A stretch of 64,000 nucleotides of DNA from Chimonanthus salicifolius. Its lineage: Eukaryota; Streptophyta; Magnoliopsida; Laurales; Calycanthaceae. Below are positions 33,867 to 46,931 of this stretch, piece by piece. The notes beneath the pieces were generated by a model that had not been told where the DNA came from, did no database searches, and saw only the letters and a list, made by a program, of their open reading frames with translations. The position numbers and the translations under genes were made by a program. The first letter of the stretch is position 1; the number at the start of each line of letters is the position of its first letter. Where the stretch lies: positions 496,001 to 560,000 of the forward strand of contig CM023534.1 of assembly GCA_013350335.1 (NCBI GenBank). Direction: 5' to 3'.

Positions 33867-34288
33867 CAGGGGTTTAAAAATCGGCCGATAATTTTATCTC
33901 TCCTCCCGATATCGGCATTTTCTCTTTCCTCCGATATCGGAACAGTGAAAAAACAGCAAAAAACCGTGACGAACCGTGAAGAACCGCAAAAAACCGTGAA
34001 AGCCGTATCGGACGGACCGTGATGAACCGTGGAGAACCGCAAAAAACCGTTAAAAACAGCAAAAAACCGTGTAAAACTGTAAAAAACCGTGTAAAAACCG
34101 TATCGGTGTTTTTTAAAAAAATAAATAAATAAATTTTAAAAACCGATATTTATGAATATCGGCCTATATTGTGACCCATATTTCGGACCGAATATCGGCC
34201 ATATCGGCCGATAATATGTATATACGGCCGATACATATCGTATCGGCCGATATCGTTCGGTATGAAAATACCGATATTTAAACCTTAG
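33867..34288. mobile_element. hAT-like nonautonomous element, family A (422 bp) with internal CCGT array
   Basis: Inverted ends CAGGGGTTTAAAAATCGG and CTAAGGTTTAAATATCGG. A perfect 8-bp TSD, GGTGGAGT, lies at 33859-33866 and 34289-34296. The terminal zones are rich in TATCGGCCGATA palindromes. The middle (about 33945-34115) is an irregular array of AAAAAACCGTGA and GAACCGCAAA units absent from the shorter sister at 46932-47114. No coding capacity. Confidence 0.85.
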
Positions 34289-34296
34289 GGTGGAGT

Positions 34297-36737
34297 AGGG
34301 CACCACCTAAGGCCTCCAAAAAATAGGTCCAAAAAATTATAAAATAAAAGTGGGATAATAATTACAATAGGGACCCATCTTAAGTGTTTGCCTACGAGCC
34401 CTGAGACTTCAACATCAGGACCGGCACTGTATGTAGATACTAGTTCTTAGACTCAATAATTAAATCCAGGGCGGGCTATTCATCGTGTGAGACCCTCCAT
34501 GAACATATAACTAGCCAGAGATCATAAAGATTGAATACTTATTTGGTTAACCAGTGTATAAGGTCTTGACTATGGATGAACCTCTGTCTAAGGTTTCTGA
34601 TTTGAGAGCAGGGCTCTAGATAATTGTCTCTTGTTAAGATATTTTCTTAGTTTACAGTTACCAAATTCAGGGAAAATAATCAGAAAGCCCTTGGCCACAA
34701 TAGAATTTTTTTACTTGATCGGAGATGGACGGCTCAGATGGATATCGTGTAAAATACACCGAGATTTACACTAGAATCTGTGGATATGGGTGTTCTATTT
34801 TATTCATATTTTATAAATATTGTTATATATTTCAAGAATAGTTTTCAAAGTATCAACGCAGCAAGTCAGCGACCGAATGAAATGTTCAATTAAGCTTCAG
34901 TGGGTCGCAATGAAAAATAAATAAAAAAGACAACTGCACTTCAGGATGCACTACCTAATTAAATGACTAATCAATTTAATTCCGTTGATTAATAAAATGT
35001 GCACAACTCAAAGGTTATTGTGCAACACAGTTCTGAATTATTAACTAATTTAATTCGGCTCGACTGTTGATCAATTTTCAAACTCAGTTTTTAAATTAGT
35101 TCTAAACTCCAGTTTAAACGTTAAATAAACTGAATCCACATGCAACTCATCAAATACATGCATGGGCTGATCCACTGCAAAAATTTTTAATAACCAAGGG
35201 GAGCCTCAAGGAACACCTTCGACATAAGCCCTCCTAAACCTCTTGGGGTACGCCCCACACTCCCAGAGAACGCCCCCAATTTACACCATTGGGATTCAAG
35301 CTAACGACCTCTCGCTTCATGTAATTTCCATGGAAAGTTGACACTTTCATGGGAATTCACACACAATCAGCTTGCTGCCTTTCAACACCTTTAGACATAT
35401 GGATCCGTTTAATCCCTCAGATTAACCCACATGCTTCAATGGCCCTGGTTAACACATTATTAAACCTCAGTTCAACTTTATTCAAACCAAACTTCTGTTA
35501 AGACGGTTTAATACAGGGCTCCATTCTAGAACATTCGATGGAATCTAATGAAATGGTTAATCTAAGTGATTCTTCTTTTTGAAATCCTCTCCCTGCATCG
35601 TGGAACTTGAACACAACTTGTCAGTTACATCAGAACTCAAGTCACCCGCTGTAAGTGTCCTAGGCCGATGTCGAAATCAGAAAAGTCAAGTTCAGGATAA
35701 GAAAGGGCAAACTAGCTGTGGCGGATTCAGGAGCCCCAAAACAGGAAATGCTGTGAACCCCAATGGGAAAATGGAGTCTTAAAGGATCCACTCCCTAGTC
35801 ATGCCCCTTTGATATCAGAAATTATAATCCTCATTTTAGAAATTCTAATTTCAACATACATGGAATTGTTCGAAGAAGTTGATATATTCCACTGGTTTAC
35901 CACCTAGGAAATTATATCATGCTACCAAACAGGCCCAGTCAGGGAATCAGTCCATCCTAGAAACCAATCTTAGCCATCTGACTTTGAGAGGAAAAAAGAA
36001 AGGAAATGATAGGAACACCAATGTTTTTTATAATAGGAGACACCGGTCTGCTCTTTTACTACTTAAATGATGACAAGTGAATAAAAGGATAGGCGGTGTA
36101 TCTTGTTATAAAAACACTGGTGTACCTGCCCAAAAAAATACGTAAACGTCTGTTTTCACTGCTCCTTTCACCGCTGAACAGATTAAATGTTCATCCAGGA
36201 CAATGGGGGGTTACCTCCCTCACCTCAAATAACTGAACATGATTGACTGGTGCCGCAAATTGCAGCATTAGACCAGGCATCCAATCTATAAATCAATCAT
36301 CTAGTTCAAGTGGAGTCCATTTCACGCTATACTCTCCTGTATGTTTGAGCATATGGTCATAAATTAGCAAATAAATGATCAGTTTGGGATGCATATGTCA
36401 ATCAAAAGATGAATAAAATACAAAATATTACACTCACCCTTCAAAGAGAACCCATCTGGTATGTAATCCCAAGTCAACCCGTTTGACCTAAGACATCTCT
36501 CGTCTGCACCAGTTCACAAAGTTCATGCCTCTGGTGGCTCGGCATCTGAAACTGTGAAGTACAGAACTAAAAGAAGCCTTGGTGTCTCCAAGAACCAAAT
36601 GGTAGATCCAAATGGGGTTGCTTCAGCCTTTAATGTCCTCTGGTTTGGAAATGACTTTCAAGAACTAGGACTAGCCGAATTTCCACAACTACCAAGCATT
36701 GACACAAAACCCATGTTTCATCCCATCTGCCATAACT
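34297..36737. other. Region downstream of the NusB gene, no gene called
   Basis: Probably includes the NusB 3' UTR near 36500-36737. At about 35180-35345 the minus strand has a B-box-like GGTCGTTAGCTTGAATCCC, a possible SINE without a clear head or TSD. Open frames at 35579-35782 and 36554-36790 have fairly balanced composition but match no family I know. Confidence 0.4.
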
Positions 36738-39700
36738 TCAGGATTTGGTCTCTGAGGACTGAACAATCTCTTTTCCAATGTAATCCTTGACAAAAGTCCT
36801 AAGGCACCCATTGATTACGCGTGGAGCTGTGCCATCACAAAACCTTTTTGCAAGATCGACCACCTTTATGAATTGCCCAGAATTCAAAGCAGTTAATGAA
36901 ATGGAAAGAGTTAAATACCATGTCAAGTGAGTGAATAAAAACTGACCTCATTTATAACAATTTGGTGTCGCGTTCCAATGGCCGCCATTTCAGACATTGC
37001 CAAGTGTAGAAGGCAGAGCTCTAATATCCTGCCTGCTGGCTCATTCTGCAAAACAAAATAAAATGAAACAAAAAAAAAAAATGAATATCACCAAACAAGA
37101 AACAAAGGAAGCAATTAGCTCCTTCCAACACTTCTAAGGGATCTGGTCCTTAGATGTCAACAAGAGCCTAAATGAAAGCACGAGATGAATTCCATTCAAG
37201 TAAAACCCTGACAATGAAAGCACAATTGCACCAGGAAAACAAACTCAGAAAATCAAGTTTGAAACATCTGTCTATTTCCCTTATACGATGAGCATTACTC
37301 TTATGGTTTACAGTCACTAAGGAAACTACCATATTACTGTGTCTGTATGTCTTAATAAATGGCCCTAAATGCCTTTCTTCCATCTGAAAATGAGAAATGT
37401 GATAACCGTACATGGCAAGAGAAGAAAGGTCACCAATTTTCAACCAAGAGATCCCAAAGAAAGAAGAGGAAAAAAAAAAGTCATTACCAATAGAATTTGC
37501 ATCTTGCTGAGGAAAAAGATACAGACATGAGGTCTGACAAGATATGGCAGATTGCAGTGGGAAATTGATTTGTACACTGGTATTTTTTTCTTGAAGGAGG
37601 AACAGGACCATATTGTCCTTACAATTTATCATCATAAATTGATAATATTCCCAGTTTACCCTTTCACTTTTTCAAATTATTGTGATAAAATGAAGGGCGA
37701 AGAATGTCCCAGTGCCAGTTTTAAGAAAAAGTACTGGTGTACAAATCCATTCCATTGTAGTTTTATGGAGAATATGATTTTTGATAGGATAGAGTGGAAA
37801 TGTTGCACTTGAAAAAGGCACTCCAAAAATATGGGACAAACAAAAGAGACATGGCATTAGATCAATACATCCATATTACTTGTTCTTTTCCTGAAAAGTA
37901 TGTCCAATGGAGAAGTAAAACATGAAAAACAGACTCCAAATAGATAGGATTTTGACTTTGATGATGATGATTTATCACTCATACATGCACATGCATGCAT
38001 GTACAAGAGGAACACAAAGATAAGCCTCTTTTTTTTTAACTTGTTATTCATTGACTGCATATGGAATTAAAAAATAACACTAGGTGGAAAGCCTGGCCAC
38101 CAAATGAACTTTTGATTATCACATACAGATTCCCAAAAAAGGAAAAAAAACTAAAAATATTATTAATTCAATGGGCAGATATCTTCCAAGAGGCAGTTAG
38201 GGTCACTGACATTATGCATTTTACATTAGAGCCCAATAAATGAACGGTTTGGATGTTGTCATTTCCAGGAAGTGTAGAGAAGCAAAGGGGATATTAAGCA
38301 AGTTAGCAGTGAATCCATTTGCAAATGAAGGGATAAATAAGTTTTATCATTGCTCTTGAAAATTTGAACTGTTGTGAAGTATAAATCAAGTTATTGCTCT
38401 ATAGCCATGGCTGGTAAAGCCTTTTCAGGAGTTGCTGAAGATCAGTATAGGAATAGCTGCACAATCATTTCTTGAAGTATTTCTATCATTGTCCTGATTT
38501 CCCTGTCACTATAGATTCTACTGGTGCTCCAGGTCTTTGATGCTCAACAACTCCTAGAGCAGCCTTCTCAGAGGTGTATATTCTTTTGCACCCTGTTAAT
38601 AAAAGGTTTTCTGTTATCACTCCCAAATAAAAATAATAATAACAAACCTTCCAATCTAGAGGGGTTATTTTGTCAATGACAGTCACATGCTGATTCCATC
38701 TTTCTCCCACTGCTTTCAATATGTCCCTTGAAAAACTGCCAAGAAAGAAAGAATGTAATGAGATGTGTACACCTAAATGGGTGGCAAATGAATGCAACGT
38801 ATCCTATTATATCCTATTAACAACAAAAAAAAAAAAACAGCATCCAAAATAAACTCTGGACATAATTTGACTGCATCTTAATGACAGAGGACCCACTGGA
38901 TCCATGGACTGTAGAAAAGAAGTCCATGGACTAGAAGTGGATATGGATCAGTGGTAAGAGATGGAAGTTGATGTTGCAAATATAGAAATTCCCTAGACCT
39001 TGCAACAGTCATGGCCATAGGGAAGTTAGGATGCACTTGAGTAGTGCTGTAGTACTGCCAGTGGTGTTAATCACGAGCCAACAGAGATATAGGTGGTTAG
39101 TCTGCACTTCCGCAGCATCAGGAGCACTAGTACAGATGATAAAATCTGAGTTTTGCATGAAGACAGCTGACCCAGGCAAGGTGGTAGGGGATAGTAAAAG
39201 GCAGATAACAATTATGATGCACCTTTCAGTTTCCAGGAGGATAGTTCATTCTGTACTAATGGTGTTATCATTATTGCATCCGGGTTTTGTTGTTGTTTTG
39301 TTCCTTTTCTTTATATTTTCATTTGGGTCTAAGTCTCTTAGACCTTGTGCTTCTTGTTTCTGTATTTGATATTTTTCAATATAAGTTTTCTCTATTACAG
39401 TTCAAATAAAATATAACAATTATGATGCGTCAAATTAGTATCCTAACCCTTCATGTTTAGCTAGAAACCATCAGAGCCACAGTGCATTAAATAGAAAATG
39501 CACAAGCACATTTATGACTCAGAAAATAGCAGTATAGAAGCGGCCATATAGGCTATTCACACTGCCACCACCAATTTATCAGTAGCAGCATTCTCATTAC
39601 AGGGGGTATGAGGTGCAGACACAGAGAGTGGGTCATGGTTCTTTGACTTCTCCATCTTCAGCCACGTGGAGACAATTTAGGACGATACATGATTCTGCCA

Positions 39701-42700
39701 TATTGACAATCAAGTCAGGTGTGGATTAAAAGAAATGGAACTGTGAACTTCATACAACTATAATGTAGTACAATAAAGAACACAAGTAGCTAGTAGTGAC
39801 CAGTGACCAGGGTTTTTAGGTCACCAGTTTCATAGTGTTGGTTATGATTTAATAACTAGACAACAAGGATGGAATTAAATTTCCTTCACCATTCTGATTA
39901 TTACAAGAATAGGTCATCAGAGTGTGAAAACTGGGAACAACTATCAAATGGTCGAAATCATCGATCGAGTGAGATACGTATAAACTTCATGAAACCTATT
40001 AATGGGAAATGGAAAAGTTAATCCTGAACTCAACCCTATTCTCCTATTATTGATGCCTCTGCTCTTTTCAACCTAATCAAGCACGATGTAATTAAAATAG
40101 TATGTGAGAAAGACATACCGCAAAACAAATTTGTTGTATACCAACTTCGGAGGCGCTGAGAGGACTTCTGCTTCTGTATGACATAAAAGAAACAAAAATG
40201 TTGTTCATGTCTACAAAGTCAATGCCATCAAGAAGAAAAATGACGGAAACACAAGCAAATAGATAGAATTGGAACAGAACTAGGCATGCAACATCTTGTT
40301 TTCTAACATCCCAAGGATTAATAAGGTACTCTAAGAGACCTGGACACCTTGGCCTTCAAAAAAAAAACATCTTGTTTTCTAAAAGCTTCTTCCATAATTT
40401 TTTATCTGCTTTATTTTCATTAGCACAGTGAGGCAGAATGAGTTTCAAATCCCATGAAATTTGGAATTCTCGACTAAGAAAAAAAAATTAGAGAGATTTC
40501 AATGCCAGCAGTTTCTATTTGGAAATTCTTGGAATTGAGGGTACAAATTGGGTCACATTCAACCCAAAACCATCTAAAAGAACAGCAACTAGGGTTGGGT
40601 TATGGTTACAATTGCCAATTGGTTCTTATTTCCCTAAATCACTTCTAATCTGTGTCAGACACACTGAACCTCAGTCAGACCTGACCATCCCCATTGGATC
40701 AGCCAATTAGATCCCTGAGAAAAAAATTATATCCATTTAGGTTAAACTATTTGATGATAATAATGGCAGACAAGAAGAACCTTAGGGTACTTGGCAAATA
40801 AATGTCTACAAGATGAAAATTCCAATTCCAACCTTTTTGGAATTTGGTGGAATCCAAAAATTTCATATCCAGATTATGCAGCATACCAAATTCAAGATTT
40901 AGGCAGAATTTGCAAAATTCCTGCAAATTATTACTTCCAATTCTAAGTCTGGTCTTCGTCCTTTCTAGCATGGGCTTCAGTCGGAAGTGGTGCTTATGGA
41001 TTTTTACATGTATATCTTCTGCTCACTTTTCTATCCTCATTAATGGGTCTTCTAAAGGGTTTTTCAAGAGTTCTAGAGGTATTCGCCAAGGTGACCCTCT
41101 CTCTCCTGCTCTGTTCCGCATGGTTGTCGAACCTTTAAGCCTAATTGTCTCCAAAGCGGCAGATTTCAACCTTATTCATGGCTTCAGAATTGGAACCTCT
41201 TCATTGCAGATCCATCACTTACAGTTCGTGGATGATACTATTATTTTTTGTGAGGCTAATGAGGAGTATGTTATGAACCTTCGGTGCATCCTTAGGTGGT
41301 TTGAGTTGGCTTCTTCCCTTCGTATCAACTACTTTAAGACTGATGTCTATGGCATCAACTTGGACAACAGCGAGCTTACTTCTTTTTCTGATTTTTTGGG
41401 ATGTGTCTCTTCTTCTCTTCCTTTTACTTATTTGGGGTTGCCTCTGTGCATTGGTTCTCCTGGTTACTCTTTGTGGGAGCCCATCATCCATAATTTTAGC
41501 AAACGCCTTGCCTCATGGAAAGGAAAGTACTTATCCTTCGGTGGGAGGATCATTCTTCTCAAGTCCGTTCTCAATGCCCTGCCTGTCTATTTCTTGTCTG
41601 CTTTCAGATGCCCCCAAAAAGTAATTCAGTCGATGGAAAGGATCATGAGAAACTTCCTTTGGGGTGATAACGAGGATTCGAAGAAATATCACCTTGTTCG
41701 TTGGGAACAAGTTTGTCTCCCTATTGTTGCTGGTGGATTGGGTGTGCGTCCTATTAAGGACATTAACTTTGCTCTTCTTACTAAGTGGTTGTGGAGAATT
41801 AGTACTGACGATGATGCTCCTTGGAAGGCTATTCGTAACTGTAAGTATAGGGTTGGAAGTTTTGGTTGGGATATTAATCCTGTCCCAAGACGAGCCTCTG
41901 GTATGTGGCGTGTTATTGCTGCTTGTGTTGACAAATTTAAGGAAGGTATCAGGTTTAAGGTTGGATGTGGTAACAGAATTAAGTTTTGGACTCTTCCTTG
42001 GATTGAAGGGGCCCCCTTTGGCGTCTCGGTTTCCCTCTCTCTTCAGCCTATCTCTTAGGCCTCACGGCACCATCTTTGATTTCTACTCGTGCATTGGTGC
42101 ATCATTTGGGACATCCCTTTTCGCCGCAACCTATCTGATTCTGAAGCTGATTCCTTATCTGATCTTCTTCTTACCATCTCTTCTGTTAGAATCCGCTGGA
42201 CTGAGGAGTCCAGGAGGACAGTCTTATATGGTGGCCAGACAAGACCGATTTTTTCTCCATCAAATCGTTCTACTCTTGGACTCATCAGACTTCTGGTACT
42301 GCCTTGGTTAATCCAAAGATTTGGACTTTCAAAGCACCGCCGAGGGTAATTGGCTTTCTGTGGACTGCTGGATTAGGGGTAATTTGCGAAGAAGAGAGAG
42401 AACGTTGGTTAGTGCTTGCCCAGTGCTTGCCCCTTTTGCCTTCATGCCTCTGAAGAGTCGAATCATCTCCTTCTTCACTGCCCTTTCTCTTCTTCAGTTT
42501 GGAACTCCGTCATTGCCCAGTTTGGTGCGGCTTGGGTCATGCCTTCTTCGGTTGCAGAGTTGTCCTTTGCTTGAGACATGGTCTCCGTCTTGCCGAAGTG
42601 TTCCTCTTTATGGAAGCTCTCTTTATTTGCTACACTTTGGAGCCTTTGGTAGGAACGTAATAATAGAATGTTCAAAGGCACTGCTGAATCTAGTTTTGTG

Positions 42701-45700
42701 GTCGCTAGGTGTAACCTCACCATGTGTGCTTCGTGGGCTGCTTCTCTCCAAGAGTTCCGAAATATCTCTATGTCTAACATCTTGCGTGCTTGGAAAGAAT
42801 GTGTGCCGATTTATCTTGATTTTTTTGTCCTCCTTTGTTGTAGTAGTGGAAGGTTTTCATCCACCTTCTGGTTGTAATTTTTTGGTTTGTTTGTTTGTTT
42901 TTGCACCTCTGGTGCCTTTATCTATTAATATATGAACCATTTAAAAAAAAAATTCTAATTCTGGTTACTAGACAGGGATTGAGTGGACTCTAAGGTGTAA
43001 AGATAGAGTGTCCAACAAAATGTCAATTAAATGTCACTATAATTATGCCAGTTAGAATATAGACAAGTATTAGAGAGCCAAAAAAAAAAGCAATGAAACC
43101 CCCCAACAAATGGGCAACAACAAGCAGATAATGTCTTCGAACAAACTCTTGCAGGGCTGTAAAATGTAAATAGTAGGTAGCTGCAGAAAACAGATAATGA
43201 ATGTGAAAATATAGGGAAGGATATTTCTGCAAATGAAACACATTTCACGTCCTTGTAATCCATTGTTAACAAAAATATCCACTTCGCGTTGCTAAGAAAC
43301 GGGATGGATTAGCCTATTACCAATCAGAGACTCCTTTTCATTTTTGAGCACCAACTCTTCCGCTGCTTCTTCGGTATCCATTGCAAGAGGTGTCCCACCA
43401 AAACTCATATGATCATACTCCAATAATGACGCTTTGTCAAAAGTGAATCCAGGATCTGAACATGGAAAGAAAGTAAGACAATCATTCAAAAATCATTTAG
43501 CTTCAAGAATGCTTGATCCCTAAAACTAAGATCTTTTTGTGAATGATGATGATAACAAGAGCAACATCTCATCTTGTACCTAGGATATGGTTAAGATTCA
43601 ACTAAAAGACAAAAATCATATGGCACCACCAAACACTTAATTGAAAACTTATTTGGAAAATACATAAGAAATAGAACATGACTATACAGCTGAACACATG
43701 GCAGAGGAGAACAGTGGACAAGGAGATCTACCTAGTCGATCCTAGAATGGATAAAACATGGTCCATGGTCCAAAACTCCAAATATCATTGTATCACACTT
43801 ATGAAGAACCTAGCCATGCAATTAGTTTTTCCAAAGTTCAAATACTAGGCTTAAAAATATGATCAATAATTGTCACTCAGTGGCAAACAACAAATGGTAA
43901 CAAACGAAACAAGAAGTAAATCTAACTCATCCATATATAGGGCCACATCATAAGATGAATCACACGTATCTCAACCACTGGTACACATTTAATAAGGGGA
44001 AACCCGATCATTAAAAATACTCTAATGGGGAATACTTTACAAGTATTGTCTGTATAAAATGGGGAATGTCATGTTAGCTGCTTGGATCTGTGTTTGAGTC
44101 ATGAACAAATGGAACCGCAAAACATTTACTATCCCTTCATTGGAGTACCTACAAGTCTCTGGGGCTAGAACCATCTATTCTTCAACTAAAACTCGTTTGC
44201 TGCATATGAGCAGAAATGCATGCCAATCCAAAATTCCAAATCATGGGCCACATTGTAAATAGAGCATATCCTACTACATTAGTAATAGCTAGCCATCCTT
44301 CTTTTCCCATTTAATTTCAACACCATTTTCTTCACCAATTAGATAGTAAGGATCATTCATCTACTCAATATCCAGAATCCAGACATACTCCATTCACAAT
44401 AGGGCTCACCATTTCAACAACCTAGTTTGACAATCATTAGTATCAAGTAAAATGTGAATAAAATGCAACTCAAGTAGGTCGGGTTTTTGTTGAGCCTAAA
44501 CCAAATTGTCAAAACCCCAAAACTAAACACCCTTTATCAAACAAACTTATTATATGGCATTACCATTTTTTGTTAAAAATTGTTATCTTAACTCTATGAG
44601 TTATATAATATCTTTATTTTATTTTTTTGTAGATTCGGGGTGCATTGTGAACCTGAGGCTACCTGACCCCACCAACTGTTGGGTCAGTCAAGGTGGGTAG
44701 GGCCAAAATCCAACCCTAGCCACCTAATGAGTAGTTCATTGTAACAAATACTATCAGTATTTTCATTTCTCTTGCGTTATTATCACAAAAATATCCTTTA
44801 GTTATAGGTATTTTCCCATTTTATCGGCAGTTTTGTTTTACCTACCACAATAAAATCCGATAATATTGTGACGTTAATGAGATATATCACAATAATATCA
44901 GTTTTTTCCACCTCAAGCAACTCAAATACCTCATTCCTCAAATTTATTAATGGTTATTCCAATTTTAAGTTTCAATTTCATTTATATATTTATTCACTAT
45001 ATTTTTAATTTTATATTTAAATTTTAAATTTTCTGCTAGATTTTTCCAATAATATCATGAAAAAACTTCAAAAATTTGAAAATCCCTATATTATCATTAG
45101 TTGATAATATCCCGAGATTGGTATTTCTGATATTGCCAGTGACAGAGATTTCGTTGTGGAAGAATACCATAGAAATCTGGCACTTTTCTGCACAAATCCT
45201 TGGGTTTTAGGAGGAGCATGGCTAACATTGCATTATTCAAAAGAAAAACAGAACCAAAAACAGAAAAAGAGAACTGTGAAATAATTCATCCACAAATGAC
45301 AAAGCTTCTATATGCAGAAAAATGAAAGGCCTTACTTCTTTTCGCATTCACCCTTTGGTCAAACAGCCTTACTGGGTCCGACCCTTCCATACATGCCGCG
45401 TAGAGAATCAACCTATCATTGAAGATTCTTCAAATTCTAACACCAAATCCAAAAACAACAAGACTAACATCCGAAATGAAATAAATAACAGTAGCAACAA
45501 CGAAACAGAACCCTCCCTAAAATGTTCAACTTACAGAGCTAGTTCTCTGGCGGCTCGGGGGCTGCAAAACCTTCCGCTCTTATCAACTTTTGACAGTGAT
45601 TCCTTTGGAGATGAGGAATTAGAAGAAGAATCATGTTCTAAGGCTTCCACAACAGCGAAGGCGGGAGAAAGGAGAAGGGAGTGCCGATAGTGCGAAAGTA

Positions 45701-45869
45701 GGCGGCGATTTTTCACCAGAAAATTGGCATTGTGGGCGTGGTTCTTGGGAAGAAAAGTCACGAATTGCGAGTGTCTGGAAGAAGAAGAAGATGATGATAA
45801 CGTGTTGCAGAGATTGAAAAGAAAGTGGGTTTTTGGAGAAGAGAAGCTGAGAGCAGAGCTTCCGTCCAT
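36738..45869 (-). CDS. Plastid NusB-domain protein (antitermination factor family), seven exons
   Basis: Exons on the minus strand: 45535-45869, 45336-45412, 43321-43455, 40119-40173, 38648-38735, 36947-37045, 36738-36863. Together they make 915 nt, 304 residues, with every junction in phase and GT-AG introns. Residues 1 to about 95 are Ser-rich with few acids, like a chloroplast transit peptide. The NusB fold follows: CSPRAARELALLILYAAC, EGSDPVRLF, FDKASLLEYDHMSFGG, EVLSAPPKLVYNKFVLRFSR, EPAGRILELCLLHLAMSEM, RHQIVINEVVDLAKRFCD and INGCLRTFVKD. Bacterial NusB binds boxA RNA with S10 in rRNA antitermination; a similar plastid role is inferred. I start at Met 45869 rather than the upstream in-frame Met 45917 because MDGSSALSFSS begins a normal transit peptide. 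Introns hold several retroelements. Confidence 0.88.
39221..39412 (+). mobile_element. LINE 3' tail (192 bp) in NusB intron 4
   Basis: Bounded by a perfect 16-bp TSD (ATAACAATTATGATGC) at 39205-39220 and 39413-39428. It contains only LINE 3' UTR, with a stem-loop at 39326-39344 (GGTCTAAG, TCT, CTTAGACC) and an A-rich tail. Inserted antisense to the host gene; a severely 5'-truncated copy. Confidence 0.88.
40307..40365 (+). mobile_element. Severely truncated SINE (59 bp) in NusB intron 3
   Basis: A perfect 17-bp TSD (AACATCTTGTTTTCTAA) at 40290-40306 and 40366-40382 brackets a piece ending GGACACCTTGGCCTTC and an A-run. The end matches the tails of the minus-strand SINEs at 48437 and 54176 (CTTGGATACCTTGGTATTC / CTTGGATACCTTAATCTT). 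Confidence 0.85.
40954..42058 (+). pseudogene. LINE ORF2 reverse transcriptase fragment
   Basis: An open frame runs from the truncation point to a stop at 42056-42058. It includes SSRGIRQGDPLSP (RT motif), LQFVDDTIIF (catalytic FxDD), INYFKTDVYGIN, PFTYLGLPLCIG, SWKGKYLSFGGRIILLKSVL and FLWGDNEDSKKYHLVRWEQVC. The N-terminal endonuclease and first RT motifs are missing. After the stop, coding resemblance continues in shifting frames (IWTFKAPPRVIGFLW near 42325, PFCLHASEESNHLLLHCPF near 42432, NRMFKGTAESS near 42663), so the copy has several frameshifts. Dead element. Confidence 0.88.
40954..42950 (+). mobile_element. 5'-truncated L1-type LINE (RT to 3' end) in NusB intron 3
   Basis: A 15-bp TSD with one mismatch (AATTCTAAGTCTGGT at 40939-40953, AATTCTAATTCTGGT at 42951-42965) brackets a 1997-bp insertion ending in an A-run. 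It starts inside the reverse transcriptase domain, continues through the RT C-terminal and zinc-binding (zf-RVT) regions, and ends with a UTR holding a small hairpin (GCACC, TCT, GGTGC at 42903-42915). It has no RNase H domain, so it is a different lineage from the copies at 6919, 8651 and 50335. Antisense to NusB. Confidence 0.92.
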
Positions 45870-46931
45870 TTTTCTGTGTCCTTCAAATGGATGAGGCTCG
45901 TGTCTGTGGCAAGGCATCTTATACTTTCCGGCATAAAAAGGGCAATTTCGTCAACTGAAAAGTGGACCATAAATATCTCATTTTTGAAAGTTGAATCTTG
46001 GCCATTCATCGCATTAAAAAAAAAATTCTAACGGTAAATAAGTCACGAGTTCTCCTCATTGAATTTTAATTTTAATAATATATTAATTTATTTGTAATAA
46101 CTTTATTAGAATAAACTAAAGATGAATAATATACTAAATAAATTTAACAAGTATTTTTATTCCTTTTATTTAAGCAAATATAATTAACTATTAAAAAGGA
46201 GTTCCACATTAGTCATCTATTTCAATTAATTTGCATTAAGTGGCTATATATGAGTTTAATGAAACTAATTTCTTTTAATTTTTATATGATTGATTATTTC
46301 TTAATTTCATTAGATCACTAACTCAAAGAATCTGGTAACTCAATTATTTAAGAGATGAAAATGGGTTAGACTTTAATCGAATTTAGATAAATATTGTCAA
46401 ATTTAGACTCATATTCAAATTAGATTGGATTTTTAAATGCCTAATCTAAAGCTACATGAAACATTAACATTCTTCTTTACAAAGAAATTTTAATTAATTA
46501 AATAATTAAGTTTTGATAAAAAAACATACTTCATGTAGCATTTAATTAATAAAGATTGTAAGTGAAATCTTATAAAATAATTCCAAAATATATATACTTT
46601 AAAAAAATAGTGCAAAAGAATTAAAAATAAATAAAGTAAGTGATAAAAACCTCAAATTAAATTGCAAAACCAATTATATCTAATATGTGATGGTATTAAT
46701 AATAGATAAATTCGTAAATATTATAAAGATAAATGAGAGTAAATGTTATGGTTTTATAGTATATATTATATAGTTTAATACAGTGTATTCATTACTAATA
46801 AATATATCCAATACTCCGTAGATTTATCAGTTGACAATATTATATTGGATTGAATATAAATCCATCACATTAAATGGAATTCATATTTTACTTAAATCCG
46901 ACTTCGCCCAACCCATTTACATCCCTATTCT
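45870..46931. other. NusB upstream region, AT-rich
   Basis: The first 150 bases hold the NusB leader and promoter. The rest is AT-rich without a gene. Confidence 0.5.

Noticed and set aside
35579..36790. Open frames at 35579-35782 and 36554-36790 on the plus strand
   Set aside because: They lie antisense to the probable NusB 3' UTR and downstream region, with no motif or homology that I recognise.
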